From assembly GCA_021734905.1 (NCBI GenBank), contig JAIPIB010000001.1:140588-204587 (forward strand): DNA of 64,000 bases, given 5' to 3'. The notes below the pieces were generated by a model. It worked only from the letters and a program-made list of their open reading frames with translations, was not told the origin of the DNA and did no database searches. Each line of letters begins with the position of its first letter. The stretch's first letter is position 1. This DNA is from Minisyncoccota bacterium. Its GTDB lineage: Bacteria > Patescibacteria > Paceibacteria > UBA9973 > UBA918. The position numbers and the translations under genes are program-made. Of this stretch, positions 1 through 9,181 are shown in pieces.

Positions 1-2
1 GT

Positions 3-1610
3 ATTGATTCTGTATCGAATGGTTTTAAGATTAGGACTGCTGGTAATTATGACATTAATTATTCTGGAGGTACCTATATCTACGCCGCCTTTGCTGAGAC
101 TACGATGCTACCTACCGCGGAAGACACCTTTCCATCGGTGAGTACTCCAATTGTTGTATCTGTACTTGATACTTCGGCAACCTTTGGAGCCACCTTAGAC
201 TCAGCAGGTGACAGTCCTGTCACTGCACGTGGAATATGTTATGGAACATCACCAGCTCCAACAAACTGTGTTGCTGATAGTGCTACAACAACAGGAGCAT
301 ACACCAAGTCGATCGCTGGACTTTCGACATCTACCACCTATTACTTCAGAGGATACGCAACCAATGCTCGTGGCACATCATATTCAAGTGACGGCTCAAC
401 GATGACACTTGCATCGGTCATTACTTTAGCACCTCACACCCTAAACCAAGTCACCAACACCTTCACTTCCACAAACAAAACAAACACCGAACTCTTCGCA
501 TTCAACCTCTCATCAGGTGATGCTGATGTAACCGGTATAGCTTTCGATCTTCAAGGAATACAGGGGGTAGAAACAGGAGACCTCACTAACTTCGCCCTCT
601 ATGAAGACACAAACAATGACAAAACACACGATGGTGGAGATATAGCTGTTGGAGGTAGTGGTACTCCCGTAATCAATGGACAGACAGGTACCATTACGTT
701 TGGTACAACATTTAATGTGAGTACTGACACAGACTACATCCTTGTGGGAGACATTTCCGATATTAAAGTACAAGACAGTATGACCGTTTCACTTATTGCA
801 ACTGACATCACGTCAACAGCAAGTGTTGTTGCAACCACATCACCAACAAACATCCAACATATACGTCTTGGTAAGGCGAGTGAGGGAGGAGGTGGAGGAG
901 GTGGTTTTTCAAAACAAATTATTGGCACTGAGGCACCAGCTGGAGATGGGATACAGTCTGATGGAAGTGAAAATGGAAACGGAGGGTCATCCATCGACCC
1001 CAACACCGGCTCCACCATCGGTAACGAACCCGGTTTCAACGCACCAAGTAACACTGGCACCCCCTATAGCGCATGGACAGCAGGAGCAAACGCATACAGC
1101 TCAGACGGTGTATACACCACAACCTCAGCAAGTAACCAACAATCATATGGAAACTTCAACTTCACAGTCCCTTCAAACAATCAAATCACTGGTATAGCAG
1201 TAAAACTCGAAGCCTCAGGCAGTACCGCTGCAGGCAACATATCAGTCAAACTCTCATGGGATGGAGGCAGTAGTGTCACTGCACTAAAAACTACAGGAAC
1301 CATGGGACTCACTGACGCAATATATGCGCTCGGTGGCCCTTCAGATACCTGGGGTCACTCATGGACACCAGCAGAACTCAACAACGGGCTCTTCACCATT
1401 GAACTCATTGCAAACCCGAGTGGAAACACCATTCAGCTTGATGCGGTGCAGGTTAAGGTATTCTACCAAGCAACAGGTGGGGGTAGAGGTGGTGGGGGAA
1501 TGATATACAACGACCTTGAACCAAAGAACTTCTTTGCGAATGTGTATTCTGCAGTTGGATGTATGTTTGGCGCCTTTATTGATAGGATGTTTTGGTGGTT
1601 GTGGGAGTAA
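3..1610 (+). CDS. Large secreted/surface beta-sandwich protein, 5' truncated by window edge
   Basis: The reading frame is open from base 3, so the gene begins upstream of the window and its true start is not visible. The first residues contain NGFKIRTAG...YIYAAFAE, a motif I associate with tail-fibre or adhesin-like repeat domains of CPR surface proteins. A fibronectin-III-like repeat follows (TYYFRGYATNARGTSYS), then a second beta-rich domain with acidic turns (YEDTNNDKTHDGGD), a Gly-rich linker, a third jelly-roll-like domain, another Gly-rich linker and a hydrophobic C-terminus (AVGCMFGAFIDRMFWWLWE). No LPxTG-like motif is present and no basic tail follows the hydrophobic end. Codon use (many ACA/ACC/AAC) is repeat-like. 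The likely role is cell-surface adhesion or S-layer-like display. Domain identities are by eye. Confidence 0.7.
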   Translation: MDSVSNGFKIRTAGNYDINYSGGTYIYAAFAETTMLPTAEDTFPSVSTPIVVSVLDTSATFGATLDSAGDSPVTARGICYGTSPAPTNCVADSATTTGAYTKSIAGLSTSTTYYFRGYATNARGTSYSSDGSTMTLASVITLAPHTLNQVTNTFTSTNKTNTELFAFNLSSGDADVTGIAFDLQGIQGVETGDLTNFALYEDTNNDKTHDGGDIAVGGSGTPVINGQTGTITFGTTFNVSTDTDYILVGDISDIKVQDSMTVSLIATDITSTASVVATTSPTNIQHIRLGKASEGGGGGGGFSKQIIGTEAPAGDGIQSDGSENGNGGSSIDPNTGSTIGNEPGFNAPSNTGTPYSAWTAGANAYSSDGVYTTTSASNQQSYGNFNFTVPSNNQITGIAVKLEASGSTAAGNISVKLSWDGGSSVTALKTTGTMGLTDAIYALGGPSDTWGHSWTPAELNNGLFTIELIANPSGNTIQLDAVQVKVFYQATGGGRGGGGMIYNDLEPKNFFANVYSAVGCMFGAFIDRMFWWLWE

Positions 1611-1788
1611 AATTGACGTTATTTTAACCTTTTTAGGTAAAAACCAGATTATGTACTGCTGCTCGTGCAATAAAGTTATACACAAATATAAGTGTAGAAT
1701 TTAGGCACAAAGTTAGTATTGTGCGTTAGAATAAAAGTAACCAAAGCTCTTGGTGGTAAACAATAATTAAACAATTAATGAACATTTT
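1611..1788. other. Intergenic region before surface operon
   Basis: This AT-rich spacer of 178 bases should hold the promoter of the exported-protein operon at 1789-5908. A TAGAAT near 1727-1732 could be a -10 box, but I see no convincing -35 and no hairpin terminator for the upstream gene. Confidence 0.3.
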
Positions 1789-2484
1789 ATGAATCACTCA
1801 CATTTATTATACTCAGCACGAAACGCGTTTGTTGCGGCTGTACTCATCCTTTCTCTGGGAGTGATTTCATTCTTCGCTTTTGAACCATCAATTGGACGTG
1901 CAGTAACAAGCGGTCCGTTTTCTGTTACTCAAGAAATCACCAATGAGATCTCTTTTCTCGTGAATGCTACAAATGTGACAATGGCAGGTACCATCGCGGG
2001 TATTACGGGAGGTTACGCGACTGGTACAACAGTGGCTGTTGTACGAACGAACAACGCAACTGGTTACAACATGACTCTTGGCTTCAGTAGCACAACAGCA
2101 ATGAAGCTCAATAATGCGAGTTCGACAATCAGCAACTACACACCAGCAGTCGGTGGTGTACCTGATTATGGTTGGGTTGATAATTCATCGGGACAGGCAG
2201 CTGAATTTGGGTATACGGTACGAGCATCGACCACGTCTGAGGTAGACCCGTCGTTCATGAGTAATGGTTCGACACTTTGTAATACGGGCACCACTGAGTC
2301 TGACAACAAGTGTTGGCTTAATCCAAATAATACACCAGAGACAATCATCAATACTTCTGGATCTGTCGCTGGATCAACGACGACCATAAAGTTCAAAGTG
2401 GCCGTACCTAATGCGCCGTCACCAGCTCTTCCTTCAGGATTCTATGTTGCAACCGGAACCTTGACCGCAGTCACCAATCCGTAG
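1789..2484 (+). CDS. Exported WxL-like surface protein, paralogue of 3579-4343
   Basis: The 231-residue product has an N-terminal signal peptide (hydrophobic residues about 13-31, probable cut after IGRA). The mature part is Thr/Ser/Asn-rich, beta-type and without a C-terminal anchor. It shares a pattern with the gene at 3579: VTM...IAGITGG, GY.MTL, a CN...KCW cysteine pair, and an end close to TLTAV. It is first in a close-packed operon with a DUF916-like membrane protein and an Fn3 protein, an arrangement that recalls WxL clusters of Firmicutes in which secreted beta-proteins are held by a membrane DUF916 protein. That functional link is an inference and a canonical WxL pair is not evident. 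It could equally be a pilin-like or S-layer subunit. Confidence 0.65.
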   Translation: MNHSHLLYSARNAFVAAVLILSLGVISFFAFEPSIGRAVTSGPFSVTQEITNEISFLVNATNVTMAGTIAGITGGYATGTTVAVVRTNNATGYNMTLGFSSTTAMKLNNASSTISNYTPAVGGVPDYGWVDNSSGQAAEFGYTVRASTTSEVDPSFMSNGSTLCNTGTTESDNKCWLNPNNTPETIINTSGSVAGSTTTIKFKVAVPNAPSPALPSGFYVATGTLTAVTNP

Positions 2485-2501
2485 TAAATTTGGGTTTAAT
2501 T

Positions 2502-3575
2502 ATGTTTACACCTGTGCATCGTACATATGTCTTTATTACTGTATTGTGTGCACTTCTCTTTACGAGTATATTACCTCACGTAGTACGTGCTCAAGAGGAA
2601 TCTTTAGACGTTGAGGTACAGTCCATTCAAGAAAAAATTGACTTTCTTGACTCAAGTGAAGTCGTTTCATTTTTGAATTTATACCCTACAGAGGGTGTCC
2701 CTGGAGGTGGAGATATTCTTGGGGATTTTGTTGTAGGTCCTGGTAAGGTTGATCTAACACTTTCCCCCGGGGAGACGAAAATTGTTGAGATGACGGTCAC
2801 GAACAGAACAGGTGAACGTCGTCGTTTTAACATTACGACTGAGGACGCAGAGGGTTCTCTTGATACAAACACATCGATTGTTCTTCTGGGTGATGACCGA
2901 GGGCCATATTCTATGAAGGATTATGTTTCAGTGTCACATAAAGTATTTGACCTTGAACATAACCAACGTGCACGTATTCCTGTTACCATATCACTCCCTC
3001 TCGATGCAGAGCCTGGAGGATTGTATGGGAGTGTTCTTGTTAATACGATTGCTATTGAGGCTAAACAAGGTGATTCAGGTGGTGCTGTACCACAGTCTGC
3101 TATTATTGCGAGAATTGGTACACTCTTTTTTATCACGATACCGGGTGCAGCAGAAAAAGAAGGTGGTTTGAAAGATTTTACAACAATAACTAAAAAGATA
3201 TTTTATCAAAGTAGTCCAATTACGTTTGGTATTCTCTATGAAAACAATGGCGTGATACACCTTGCACCGTACGGTGAATTGCGAATCAAAAATATGTTTG
3301 ATGAGGAGGTCGGGTATGTTCAGCTTGATCCATGGTTTGTTTTGCCACAGTCGTTACGGCTCCGTGAAGTGTCTTGGGATAGAGACTTTCTCTTTGGCAG
3401 ATATACTGCGACTGCGTCTATTAATCGTAGCTATGATGATGTTGTTGATGAGTTGAGTTATTCATTTTGGATACTGCCATGGAAACCACTAGCACTTACA
3501 TTTATAGTTCTCTTCATAGTCTTTTTCTCGATAAAAACATTTTTCAAGCGATTTGAATTTAAACGTAAAACATAA
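2502..3575 (+). CDS. DUF916/WxLIP-like membrane-anchored exported protein
   Basis: A signal peptide (about residues 8-31, ending VVRA) precedes an Ig-like domain with VTNRTGERRRFNITTED, a typical 'sequence-independent beta-sandwich' pattern of DUF916-like proteins. A second beta domain follows (FGILYENNGVIHLAPYGE), then a C-terminal transmembrane helix (LALTFIVLFIVFFSI) and a basic tail (KTFFKRFEFKRKT). I chose the ATG at 2502 over an upstream in-frame TTG at 2490 because TAATTATG is the recurring start context in this genome. The stop is 3 nt before the next ATG. By family analogy it anchors or presents the flanking exported proteins on the outer face. The DUF916 call is by architecture and local motifs, not by a profile search. 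Confidence 0.6.
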   Translation: MFTPVHRTYVFITVLCALLFTSILPHVVRAQEESLDVEVQSIQEKIDFLDSSEVVSFLNLYPTEGVPGGGDILGDFVVGPGKVDLTLSPGETKIVEMTVTNRTGERRRFNITTEDAEGSLDTNTSIVLLGDDRGPYSMKDYVSVSHKVFDLEHNQRARIPVTISLPLDAEPGGLYGSVLVNTIAIEAKQGDSGGAVPQSAIIARIGTLFFITIPGAAEKEGGLKDFTTITKKIFYQSSPITFGILYENNGVIHLAPYGELRIKNMFDEEVGYVQLDPWFVLPQSLRLREVSWDRDFLFGRYTATASINRSYDDVVDELSYSFWILPWKPLALTFIVLFIVFFSIKTFFKRFEFKRKT

Positions 3576-3578
3576 ACT

Positions 3579-4343
3579 ATGTGCATTCGTGAAATAATAA
3601 TCACAGGAGCTGTAGCGGTGATTTTTACGCCAATCGCTATGTCTATTTTTGGGATTGCTGGAGCTCAAGTTATGCAAAGTAGCGGATATCGTATTCAGAG
3701 TGACAGCATTAATTTTGGCGGAGGATTATCAACATCGACAAATTATGCATTAGAAGCGACAGCAGGAGAGGTTGCATCAGGGGACGGCGCAAGCGCGAGT
3801 TTTAATATAAGGGCTGGATATCAGCAGATGGTCAATTCGTTCATCTCCATATCTGCAGCATCTTCGGTAACGATGACTCCGTCGATTCCGGGTGTTTCAG
3901 GTGGTATAGCGAATGGCTCAACATCAGTGACGATCATCACTGATAGTGCTGCTGGATATCAACTTACAATTGCAGCATCACAAAGTCCAGCATTAACTAA
4001 TCTTGGTAATTCAATAGCAGATTATGTTCCTAGCGGGAATCCAGATTTCTCTTTTATTACGGGAGCAAGTGATTCTCATTTTGGGTATTCTCCATCAGGT
4101 GTCGATATCGTTGATCGATTCAAGGATAATGGGGCTGTGTGCGGTGGGGGAGGAGGTGAGGTCGCTCTTGCATGCTGGGACGGTCTAAGTACGGATGACG
4201 TTCCTATTGCACGGTCATCATCTGCCAATACACCAAATGGTGCAACGACAACGGTATATTTTAGGGTTGGTGTAGGGGGCTCCGTTGTGCAGACCGGCGG
4301 GACATATACTGCCACGACAACACTTACTGCAGTATCATTATGA
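3579..4343 (+). CDS. Exported WxL-like surface protein with GYRIQSDS-type N-terminal module
   Basis: The 254-residue product has a signal peptide (about residues 8-29, GIAGA). The mature N-terminus carries SSGYRIQSDSINFGGG and STNYALEATAGE, a module I recognise in exported CPR proteins. Residues about 85-254 are homologous to the protein at 1789: VTMTPSIPGVSGG, GYQLTI, a VCGG...ACW cysteine pair, and a TLTAV ending. There is no membrane anchor. The gene sits 3 nt after the DUF916-like gene and its last 4 bases overlap the start of the next gene (ATGA), so translation is probably coupled. The precise function is unknown and a structural surface role is likely. Confidence 0.65.
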   Translation: MCIREIIITGAVAVIFTPIAMSIFGIAGAQVMQSSGYRIQSDSINFGGGLSTSTNYALEATAGEVASGDGASASFNIRAGYQQMVNSFISISAASSVTMTPSIPGVSGGIANGSTSVTIITDSAAGYQLTIAASQSPALTNLGNSIADYVPSGNPDFSFITGASDSHFGYSPSGVDIVDRFKDNGAVCGGGGGEVALACWDGLSTDDVPIARSSSANTPNGATTTVYFRVGVGGSVVQTGGTYTATTTLTAVSL

Positions 4344-5908
4344 CCGATATAATACGTAAAACATCTGTATATCTATTTTTATCTATCTTCATATTTTTTA
4401 GTTTTATATTTCCTACACACCATGTTGATGCAGTAACAGATGACTTCACTGTCCGCACCCTTGTCGGGGGCGATACGACACCACCTTCTGTTCCGAGTGC
4501 ATTAGTCGCTACTCCGGTTGCTGTGTCGCAGATTGATCTTGTATGGGCTAGTTCTACTGATGACTATATATTGTCTGGATATAACGTATGGAGAGGCGAC
4601 TCTATTATTGCAACAACAACTCTGACAACATATTCAGACGTTGGGCTCACTGCGAGCACGACGTATAGCTATTATGTAACCGCGTTTGACTCGTCTGGTA
4701 ATGTGTCAGCCTCCTCAACCATTGTCAGTGCAACAACTCTAAGTCCTGCACCAGCAGCTGCTGTGTCAGGTCAAACGTATGGCAGTTACGTAAGGCAACT
4801 TGGTGACGAAATTATTTCGCTCGAAATATTTCCGCAACGAAATTCTGTGAATTTTAAGTACGAGACAAGAGGAAACATTCGAACAGCTATTCGATGGGGA
4901 AGGACAGATTCCTATGAACTTGGGTCTCTTGTTGAAAGCACTTTTAAGAAAGGACATGACACAGAAATCACTGGACTCATTCCAAATACAAAATACACAT
5001 TTCAGATTGAAGGTGAAAATGGGTTTGGAAATTATGGATTGATACATAATGGAACATTTCAGACACTTCCTCCTGAAGATATTTTTCCTCCAGGAAACGT
5101 GACGAATCTTAGACTACGAAAAGAAGATGGAGGAAATACACTGTCGTGGATAAACCCGAAAGACCCAGATCTTGTAAAAATTCGCGTCGTCAGGAGTGAT
5201 CGGTTCTATCCGAGTGACATCGCGGATGGGTGGGTTATTTATGAGGGTCTCGGTACAGAGGTGTATGACGCTGGCGTCGCAAGCAGCTCGAGGCAATATT
5301 ATTCTGTTTTTACTTATGATGAACTCGGTAATGTCTCTTCTGGAGCAGTCATTGCGACGCCAAGAATAGAAAAAGACGAAGAAACTAAGAATGAAATTGA
5401 TCCTACAATAAATCTTATATCGTTACGATTTGATGGTATGGTATTTACTCAAGAAGGGAGCTTACTTCCTATTAAAGATGGAAGCGTTAGAATTGACGGC
5501 TCGAAACTTCTTACTATATCTATACCGTATGAGCAGGTTCCGGAACATCTAAAGACAATACTGGTAACGGTGATTGACAGTAGAGACCATGGTCGCGAGT
5601 TCTCTTTTTTGCTTCGCGTCAATGCAGATAAAACTATGTATAGCGGCACACTTTCGCCATTTGGAACGACGGGTGATTTTCCTTTACGAGTGACAATTTT
5701 TGATTTTAAGACAGAGCAGATCGGATACACCGACGGTGTCATTGCTTCCTATGTAAGCCCAATACACTCTGGATTAAGCTCAGAGGGGTTTTTTAGCTCG
5801 ATAGTTCGATTTATATCATCTGGAGATGGTATGTACTCGATATGGTTTATTGTCCTCCTCATCCTTCTTCTTTATTTTGGGCGACGACTTGTACGAACAC
5901 AGTGGTGA
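4340..5908 (+). CDS. Exported fibronectin type III protein with C-terminal membrane anchor
   Basis: The 522-residue product has a signal peptide (SIFIFFSFIFPTHHVDA). A clear Fn3 domain follows at about residues 50-131 (PPSVPSALVATPV...STTYSYYVTAFDSSGNVSA), then a second Fn3-like region (IPNTKYTFQIEGENGFG), a third (NVTNLRLRKEDGGNTLSW) and a further beta domain. The C-terminal helix GMYSIWFIVLLILLLYFG is followed by RRLVRTQW, a stop-transfer end with no sortase motif. It is the last gene of the 1789-5908 operon and overlaps its neighbour by 4 bp. The likely role is a membrane-tethered scaffold or adhesin next to the DUF916-like protein. Confidence 0.75.
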   Translation: MTDIIRKTSVYLFLSIFIFFSFIFPTHHVDAVTDDFTVRTLVGGDTTPPSVPSALVATPVAVSQIDLVWASSTDDYILSGYNVWRGDSIIATTTLTTYSDVGLTASTTYSYYVTAFDSSGNVSASSTIVSATTLSPAPAAAVSGQTYGSYVRQLGDEIISLEIFPQRNSVNFKYETRGNIRTAIRWGRTDSYELGSLVESTFKKGHDTEITGLIPNTKYTFQIEGENGFGNYGLIHNGTFQTLPPEDIFPPGNVTNLRLRKEDGGNTLSWINPKDPDLVKIRVVRSDRFYPSDIADGWVIYEGLGTEVYDAGVASSSRQYYSVFTYDELGNVSSGAVIATPRIEKDEETKNEIDPTINLISLRFDGMVFTQEGSLLPIKDGSVRIDGSKLLTISIPYEQVPEHLKTILVTVIDSRDHGREFSFLLRVNADKTMYSGTLSPFGTTGDFPLRVTIFDFKTEQIGYTDGVIASYVSPIHSGLSSEGFFSSIVRFISSGDGMYSIWFIVLLILLLYFGRRLVRTQW

Positions 5909-6056
5909 AAATATATCTGTGATTGATAAATAATATTGTACAAAATAATAGACATTAGGGAGTATGTAATTGTTTTTAACATTCCCGAGAAGAATAGGTC
6001 TACACATGGGATATACTAGGTAGAGAAGCTATAAGTAACATCATTCAACAAACATT

Positions 6057-7100
6057 ATGAGTACAAGGAAAATTCGCGTAGCGATAAATGGGTTTGGCCG
6101 CATCGGGAGAACATTTTTTCGTATGGCCTATGGGCATCCTGATATTGAAGTTGTCGCAATAAATGATCTTGGTGACATAAAAAATCTTGCGTATCTGCTT
6201 ACGTACGATACTTCATACGGAAGAAGTCAGTTCACTGTTGATTCGGGTGAGCAGGTACTTGTTGTGGACGGGAAAGAAATTACTTGTACAAGTGAACGAG
6301 ATCCGCTCCGTCTTCCGTGGAAGGCTCAAAATATTGATATCGTTGTTGAATCGACTGGAGTGTTTACTTCATACGAAAAAGCAAAAGTTCATCTTGAGGC
6401 TGGAGCAAAACGTGTCGTCATTTCTGCGCCAGTGAAGGATGATCCCGGAGTCGCTGGAGTTAAAGGGAGTACTATCCTCATGGGTGTAAATGACGATGCT
6501 CTTTCAACATGCGACATTAGCTCAAATGCTTCATGTACAACAAATGCAACGAGTCCGCTCGTTGCAATCCTTGATGCTGAGATTGGTATAGAAAAAGCAA
6601 TCCTTAACACGATTCATGCATACACCGCATCTCAATCACTCGTTGATGGACCAAGCAAAAAAGATGTACGCGAAGGAAGAGCAGCGGCACAAAATATTGT
6701 TCCATCATCAACAGGTGCGGCTATAGCAACAACACTTGTTCATACCGACCTTAAAGATAAGTTTGACGGAATTTCTATTCGTGTTCCAGTTCCTGTAGGC
6801 TCATTACTTGATATAACATTCATAGCAAAACGTAATACTACGGTAGAGGAAGTAAATGCTGCCCTTGAAAAAGCAGCAGAAGGTGACGCATGGAAAAATC
6901 TTTTTGCAGTTACTAAAGAACCGCTGGTATCTTCAGATATTATTGGTGCGCAATTTGCCTCAATAGCTGATCTTTCATTCACCAGAGTCGTTGGAGGAAA
7001 TCTCGTGAAAGTACTAGCTTGGTATGATAATGAAACAAGCTATACGAGTACACTTGTTGAGCATGTTCGTGCTGCAGGAGCATTACTCACAAAACAATAA
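6057..7100 (+). CDS. gap: Glyceraldehyde-3-phosphate dehydrogenase
   Basis: The cytosolic enzyme oxidises glyceraldehyde-3-phosphate to 1,3-bisphosphoglycerate with NAD(P)+. The Rossmann motif INGFGRIGR lies at residues 10-18. The catalytic cysteine is C160 in SNASCTTN, and the C-terminal WYDNE motif is present. At 347 residues it has the normal length for the family. A short insertion (CDISS) sits just before the active-site loop. The ATG follows AACATT without a Shine-Dalgarno site. A TATACT box lies at 6012-6017. It heads a sugar-phosphate cluster with rpiB (8 nt downstream), rpe-like and transketolase genes, which fits a glycolysis/pentose-phosphate junction. Confidence 0.97.
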   Translation: MSTRKIRVAINGFGRIGRTFFRMAYGHPDIEVVAINDLGDIKNLAYLLTYDTSYGRSQFTVDSGEQVLVVDGKEITCTSERDPLRLPWKAQNIDIVVESTGVFTSYEKAKVHLEAGAKRVVISAPVKDDPGVAGVKGSTILMGVNDDALSTCDISSNASCTTNATSPLVAILDAEIGIEKAILNTIHAYTASQSLVDGPSKKDVREGRAAAQNIVPSSTGAAIATTLVHTDLKDKFDGISIRVPVPVGSLLDITFIAKRNTTVEEVNAALEKAAEGDAWKNLFAVTKEPLVSSDIIGAQFASIADLSFTRVVGGNLVKVLAWYDNETSYTSTLVEHVRAAGALLTKQ

Positions 7101-7108
7101 TTATTTGT

Positions 7109-7552
7109 ATGACCATTTATTTTGCTACCGATCATGCAGGATTTGAATTAAAAGAAAAACTTATTACCTATGTACGTGATGAGCTCGGGTATGATGTTGT
7201 TGACTGTGGCGCGCAAGAGTTTGTTGACGGTGATGACTATCCAGAATATATACGTCTAGCAGGGGAAGCTGTATCTAAGAGTCCGCATGATTCAAAAGCA
7301 ATTATTTTTGGAGGATCTGGACAAGGAGAGGCAATTGTTGCGAACAGATTTCCATACATACGGGCAATTGTTTATTACGGAGGAAATGATGAAATCATTC
7401 GGCTCTCCCGCGAACATAATGATTCTAACGTGCTGTCCTTAGGCGCTCGTTTCCTTACGGCTTCAGACGCAGAAAAAGCTGTCGCACTGTGGCTTTCAAC
7501 ACCGTTCCGCGAAGAGGAACGACACGTTCGAAGAATCGGACTTATTGATTAA
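7109..7552 (+). CDS. rpiB: Ribose-5-phosphate isomerase B
   Basis: This enzyme interconverts ribose-5-phosphate and ribulose-5-phosphate. The LacAB/RpiB fold is shown by DHAGFELKEKL at the N-terminus, VVDCG, the phosphate-loop FGGSGQGEAIVANR (GSGQG where GTGIG/GSGNG is usual) and REHNDSNVLSLGARFL. The length of 147 residues is normal. It starts 8 nt after gap and is followed 12 nt later by the rpe-like gene, so the three are probably co-transcribed and feed the non-oxidative pentose phosphate pathway with the split transketolase. Confidence 0.95.
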   Translation: MTIYFATDHAGFELKEKLITYVRDELGYDVVDCGAQEFVDGDDYPEYIRLAGEAVSKSPHDSKAIIFGGSGQGEAIVANRFPYIRAIVYYGGNDEIIRLSREHNDSNVLSLGARFLTASDAEKAVALWLSTPFREEERHVRRIGLID

Positions 7553-7564
7553 AATAGAAGTATT

Positions 7565-8212
7565 ATGGCGCAAATTATTCCTGCAATTATCCCGAAGTCA
7601 CAAGAAAATTTAATACAAATACTTTCTCTCGTTTCATCATTCACGCATAGTGTCCAGGTAGATATCGTTGATGGTGAATTTGTGCCTTTTGTATCATGGC
7701 CATATACAGAAAATGCGTCTCTTTCAGAATTGGCTTTAGTCATTAAAGATTTTGATGTTGAGATCGACTTCATGATTCTTGGTCCCGAGCTTGTTGTTGA
7801 GGAATATCTCAAGGCCGGTGTTACAAGTATTGTTGTACATCTCGAGAGTACTAAAAATCTCGATAAAATTCTTGCACTCAAAGAAAAATATTCCTTCAAA
7901 CTTGGACTTTCAATTGGTAACGACACAAATCTTTCGATTCTTACCGAGGCTATTGAGGTCGCTGATTATGTACAGTTAATGGGAATCCAACATATTGGAT
8001 CACAAGGGCAACCGTTTGATATCCGTGTGCTCGATCGTATTAGGGAATTGAAGTCAAGGTATCCAACACTTCCGATTAGTATTGATGGTAGTGTTAATAT
8101 GGAGACGGCCTCACTTCTCGTTCAGGCAGGTGCAGATCGTCTCGTCTCTGGATCTGCTGTCCTTAAGGCTGAAGATCCTCAGATAGCTTATAAATTACTT
8201 AAATCACTGTAG
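7565..8212 (+). CDS. Ribulose-phosphate 3-epimerase-like protein, metal-site histidines replaced
   Basis: The 215-residue TIM-barrel protein aligns with Rpe: IPAIIP at the start, VDIVDGEFVP (family: HxDxMDxxxVP), a final phosphate-binding stretch ISIDGSV...AGADRLVSGSAV, and the rpiB/transketolase context. However, both metal-binding histidines of canonical Rpe appear lost: the first is Q31 (QVD where the family has HFD) and the second is D68 (IDFM where the family has VHLM). D33 and the aspartate of IDGSV remain. The PGFGGQ loop is changed to GIQHIGSQGQ. It may be a variant epimerase using Q/D/D/D ligands, or an enzyme with another ketose-phosphate substrate. Confidence 0.75.
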   Translation: MAQIIPAIIPKSQENLIQILSLVSSFTHSVQVDIVDGEFVPFVSWPYTENASLSELALVIKDFDVEIDFMILGPELVVEEYLKAGVTSIVVHLESTKNLDKILALKEKYSFKLGLSIGNDTNLSILTEAIEVADYVQLMGIQHIGSQGQPFDIRVLDRIRELKSRYPTLPISIDGSVNMETASLLVQAGADRLVSGSAVLKAEDPQIAYKLLKSL

Positions 8213-8270
8213 CTTGTTGTGTGTGTCTTCTATTAACATGCAAACGATATGATGGAGTAACAGAAAGCGG

Positions 8271-8276
8271 TATACT
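8271..8276 (+). promoter_or_regulatory. -10 box of transketolase operon
   Basis: TATACT ends 8 nt before the ATG at 8285, so the predicted transcript starts only 1-3 nt before the start codon. This is one of many such near-leaderless starts in the window. Confidence 0.55.
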
Positions 8277-8284
8277 ATTTTAAT

Positions 8285-9181
8285 ATGCATTATCTTACAG
8301 ATGAAGATGTTCGTTCATTAGAACTCAAGGCGAATGAAATACGTCAAAGCGTGATTGAAATGCTTGTTGAGGCTGGAAGCGGACACACAGCTGGGCCACT
8401 GGGAATGGCAGACATCTTTACACTCTTGTATTTTGAGATTTTGAGGCACAATCCCAAAGATCCTTTTTGGGAAGATCGAGACAGACTCATACTTTCGAAT
8501 GGACATATTTGCCCAATACTTTATGCCGTAATGGCCCATTCAGGATATTTTCCCGTTTCTGAACTTTTAACACTTCGTAAATTTGGATCAAGGCTTCAGG
8601 GGCATCCCCATAAAGAAACGTTGCCTGGAATTGAAACAAGTTCGGGACCTTTAGGTTCCGGAGTTTCTCAGGCTGTAGGCATGGCACTTGCTGAGCGTAT
8701 TAATAATCCGTATTCATCAAAATATTTTTACTGCCTTACTGGCGATGGGGAACTTGATTGTGGACAAATTTGGGAAGCAATGATGCTCGGAGGAAAGGAG
8801 AAGCTTCATAATCTTATTGTTATTGTTGATCGAAATGGTATTCAAATTGATGGATATACAAAAGATGTCATGCCACTCGAGCCACTTCGAGAAAAATTTG
8901 AGTCATTTAATTGGGACGTTCAGGAAGTCGACGGTCATAATATTCGATCAATTAACGATGCGATTGGAAAGGCACAAGCCGTATACAGTCAACCGTCAAT
9001 TATTATTGCACATACAATTCCTTCAAAAGGAATTGATGTTTTTGAACGAGATTTTAGATGGCATGGTAATCCTCCGGGCCTTGGTCCAGAAGACTTTGTG
9101 AAGAAGTCAGAACAAGCGGCGGTCGCACTTAAGAAATTACGTACTCTCAATGGATATATCAACACACATGAATATGAGTAA
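8285..9181 (+). CDS. Transketolase, N-terminal (TPP-binding) subunit
   Basis: This 298-residue half of a split transketolase carries the TPP pyrophosphate/Mg site: TGDGELDCGQIWEA...IVDRNG is the GDG-x(~27)-N motif. The N-terminal AGSGHTAGPLGMADI and the conserved SNGHICPILYA and GHP segments are also present. It works with the next gene product as a heterodimeric enzyme that transfers C2 units between ketoses and aldoses. The two genes overlap by 8 bp (ATGAGTAA), so translation is likely coupled. Split transketolases are common in archaea and in CPR bacteria. Confidence 0.93.
   Translation: MHYLTDEDVRSLELKANEIRQSVIEMLVEAGSGHTAGPLGMADIFTLLYFEILRHNPKDPFWEDRDRLILSNGHICPILYAVMAHSGYFPVSELLTLRKFGSRLQGHPHKETLPGIETSSGPLGSGVSQAVGMALAERINNPYSSKYFYCLTGDGELDCGQIWEAMMLGGKEKLHNLIVIVDRNGIQIDGYTKDVMPLEPLREKFESFNWDVQEVDGHNIRSINDAIGKAQAVYSQPSIIIAHTIPSKGIDVFERDFRWHGNPPGLGPEDFVKKSEQAAVALKKLRTLNGYINTHEYE

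Noticed and set aside
1500..1610. Sortase substrate signal at the C-terminus of the first surface protein
   Set aside because: The end is hydrophobic but no LPxTG/VPYTG-like motif precedes it and no basic tail follows.
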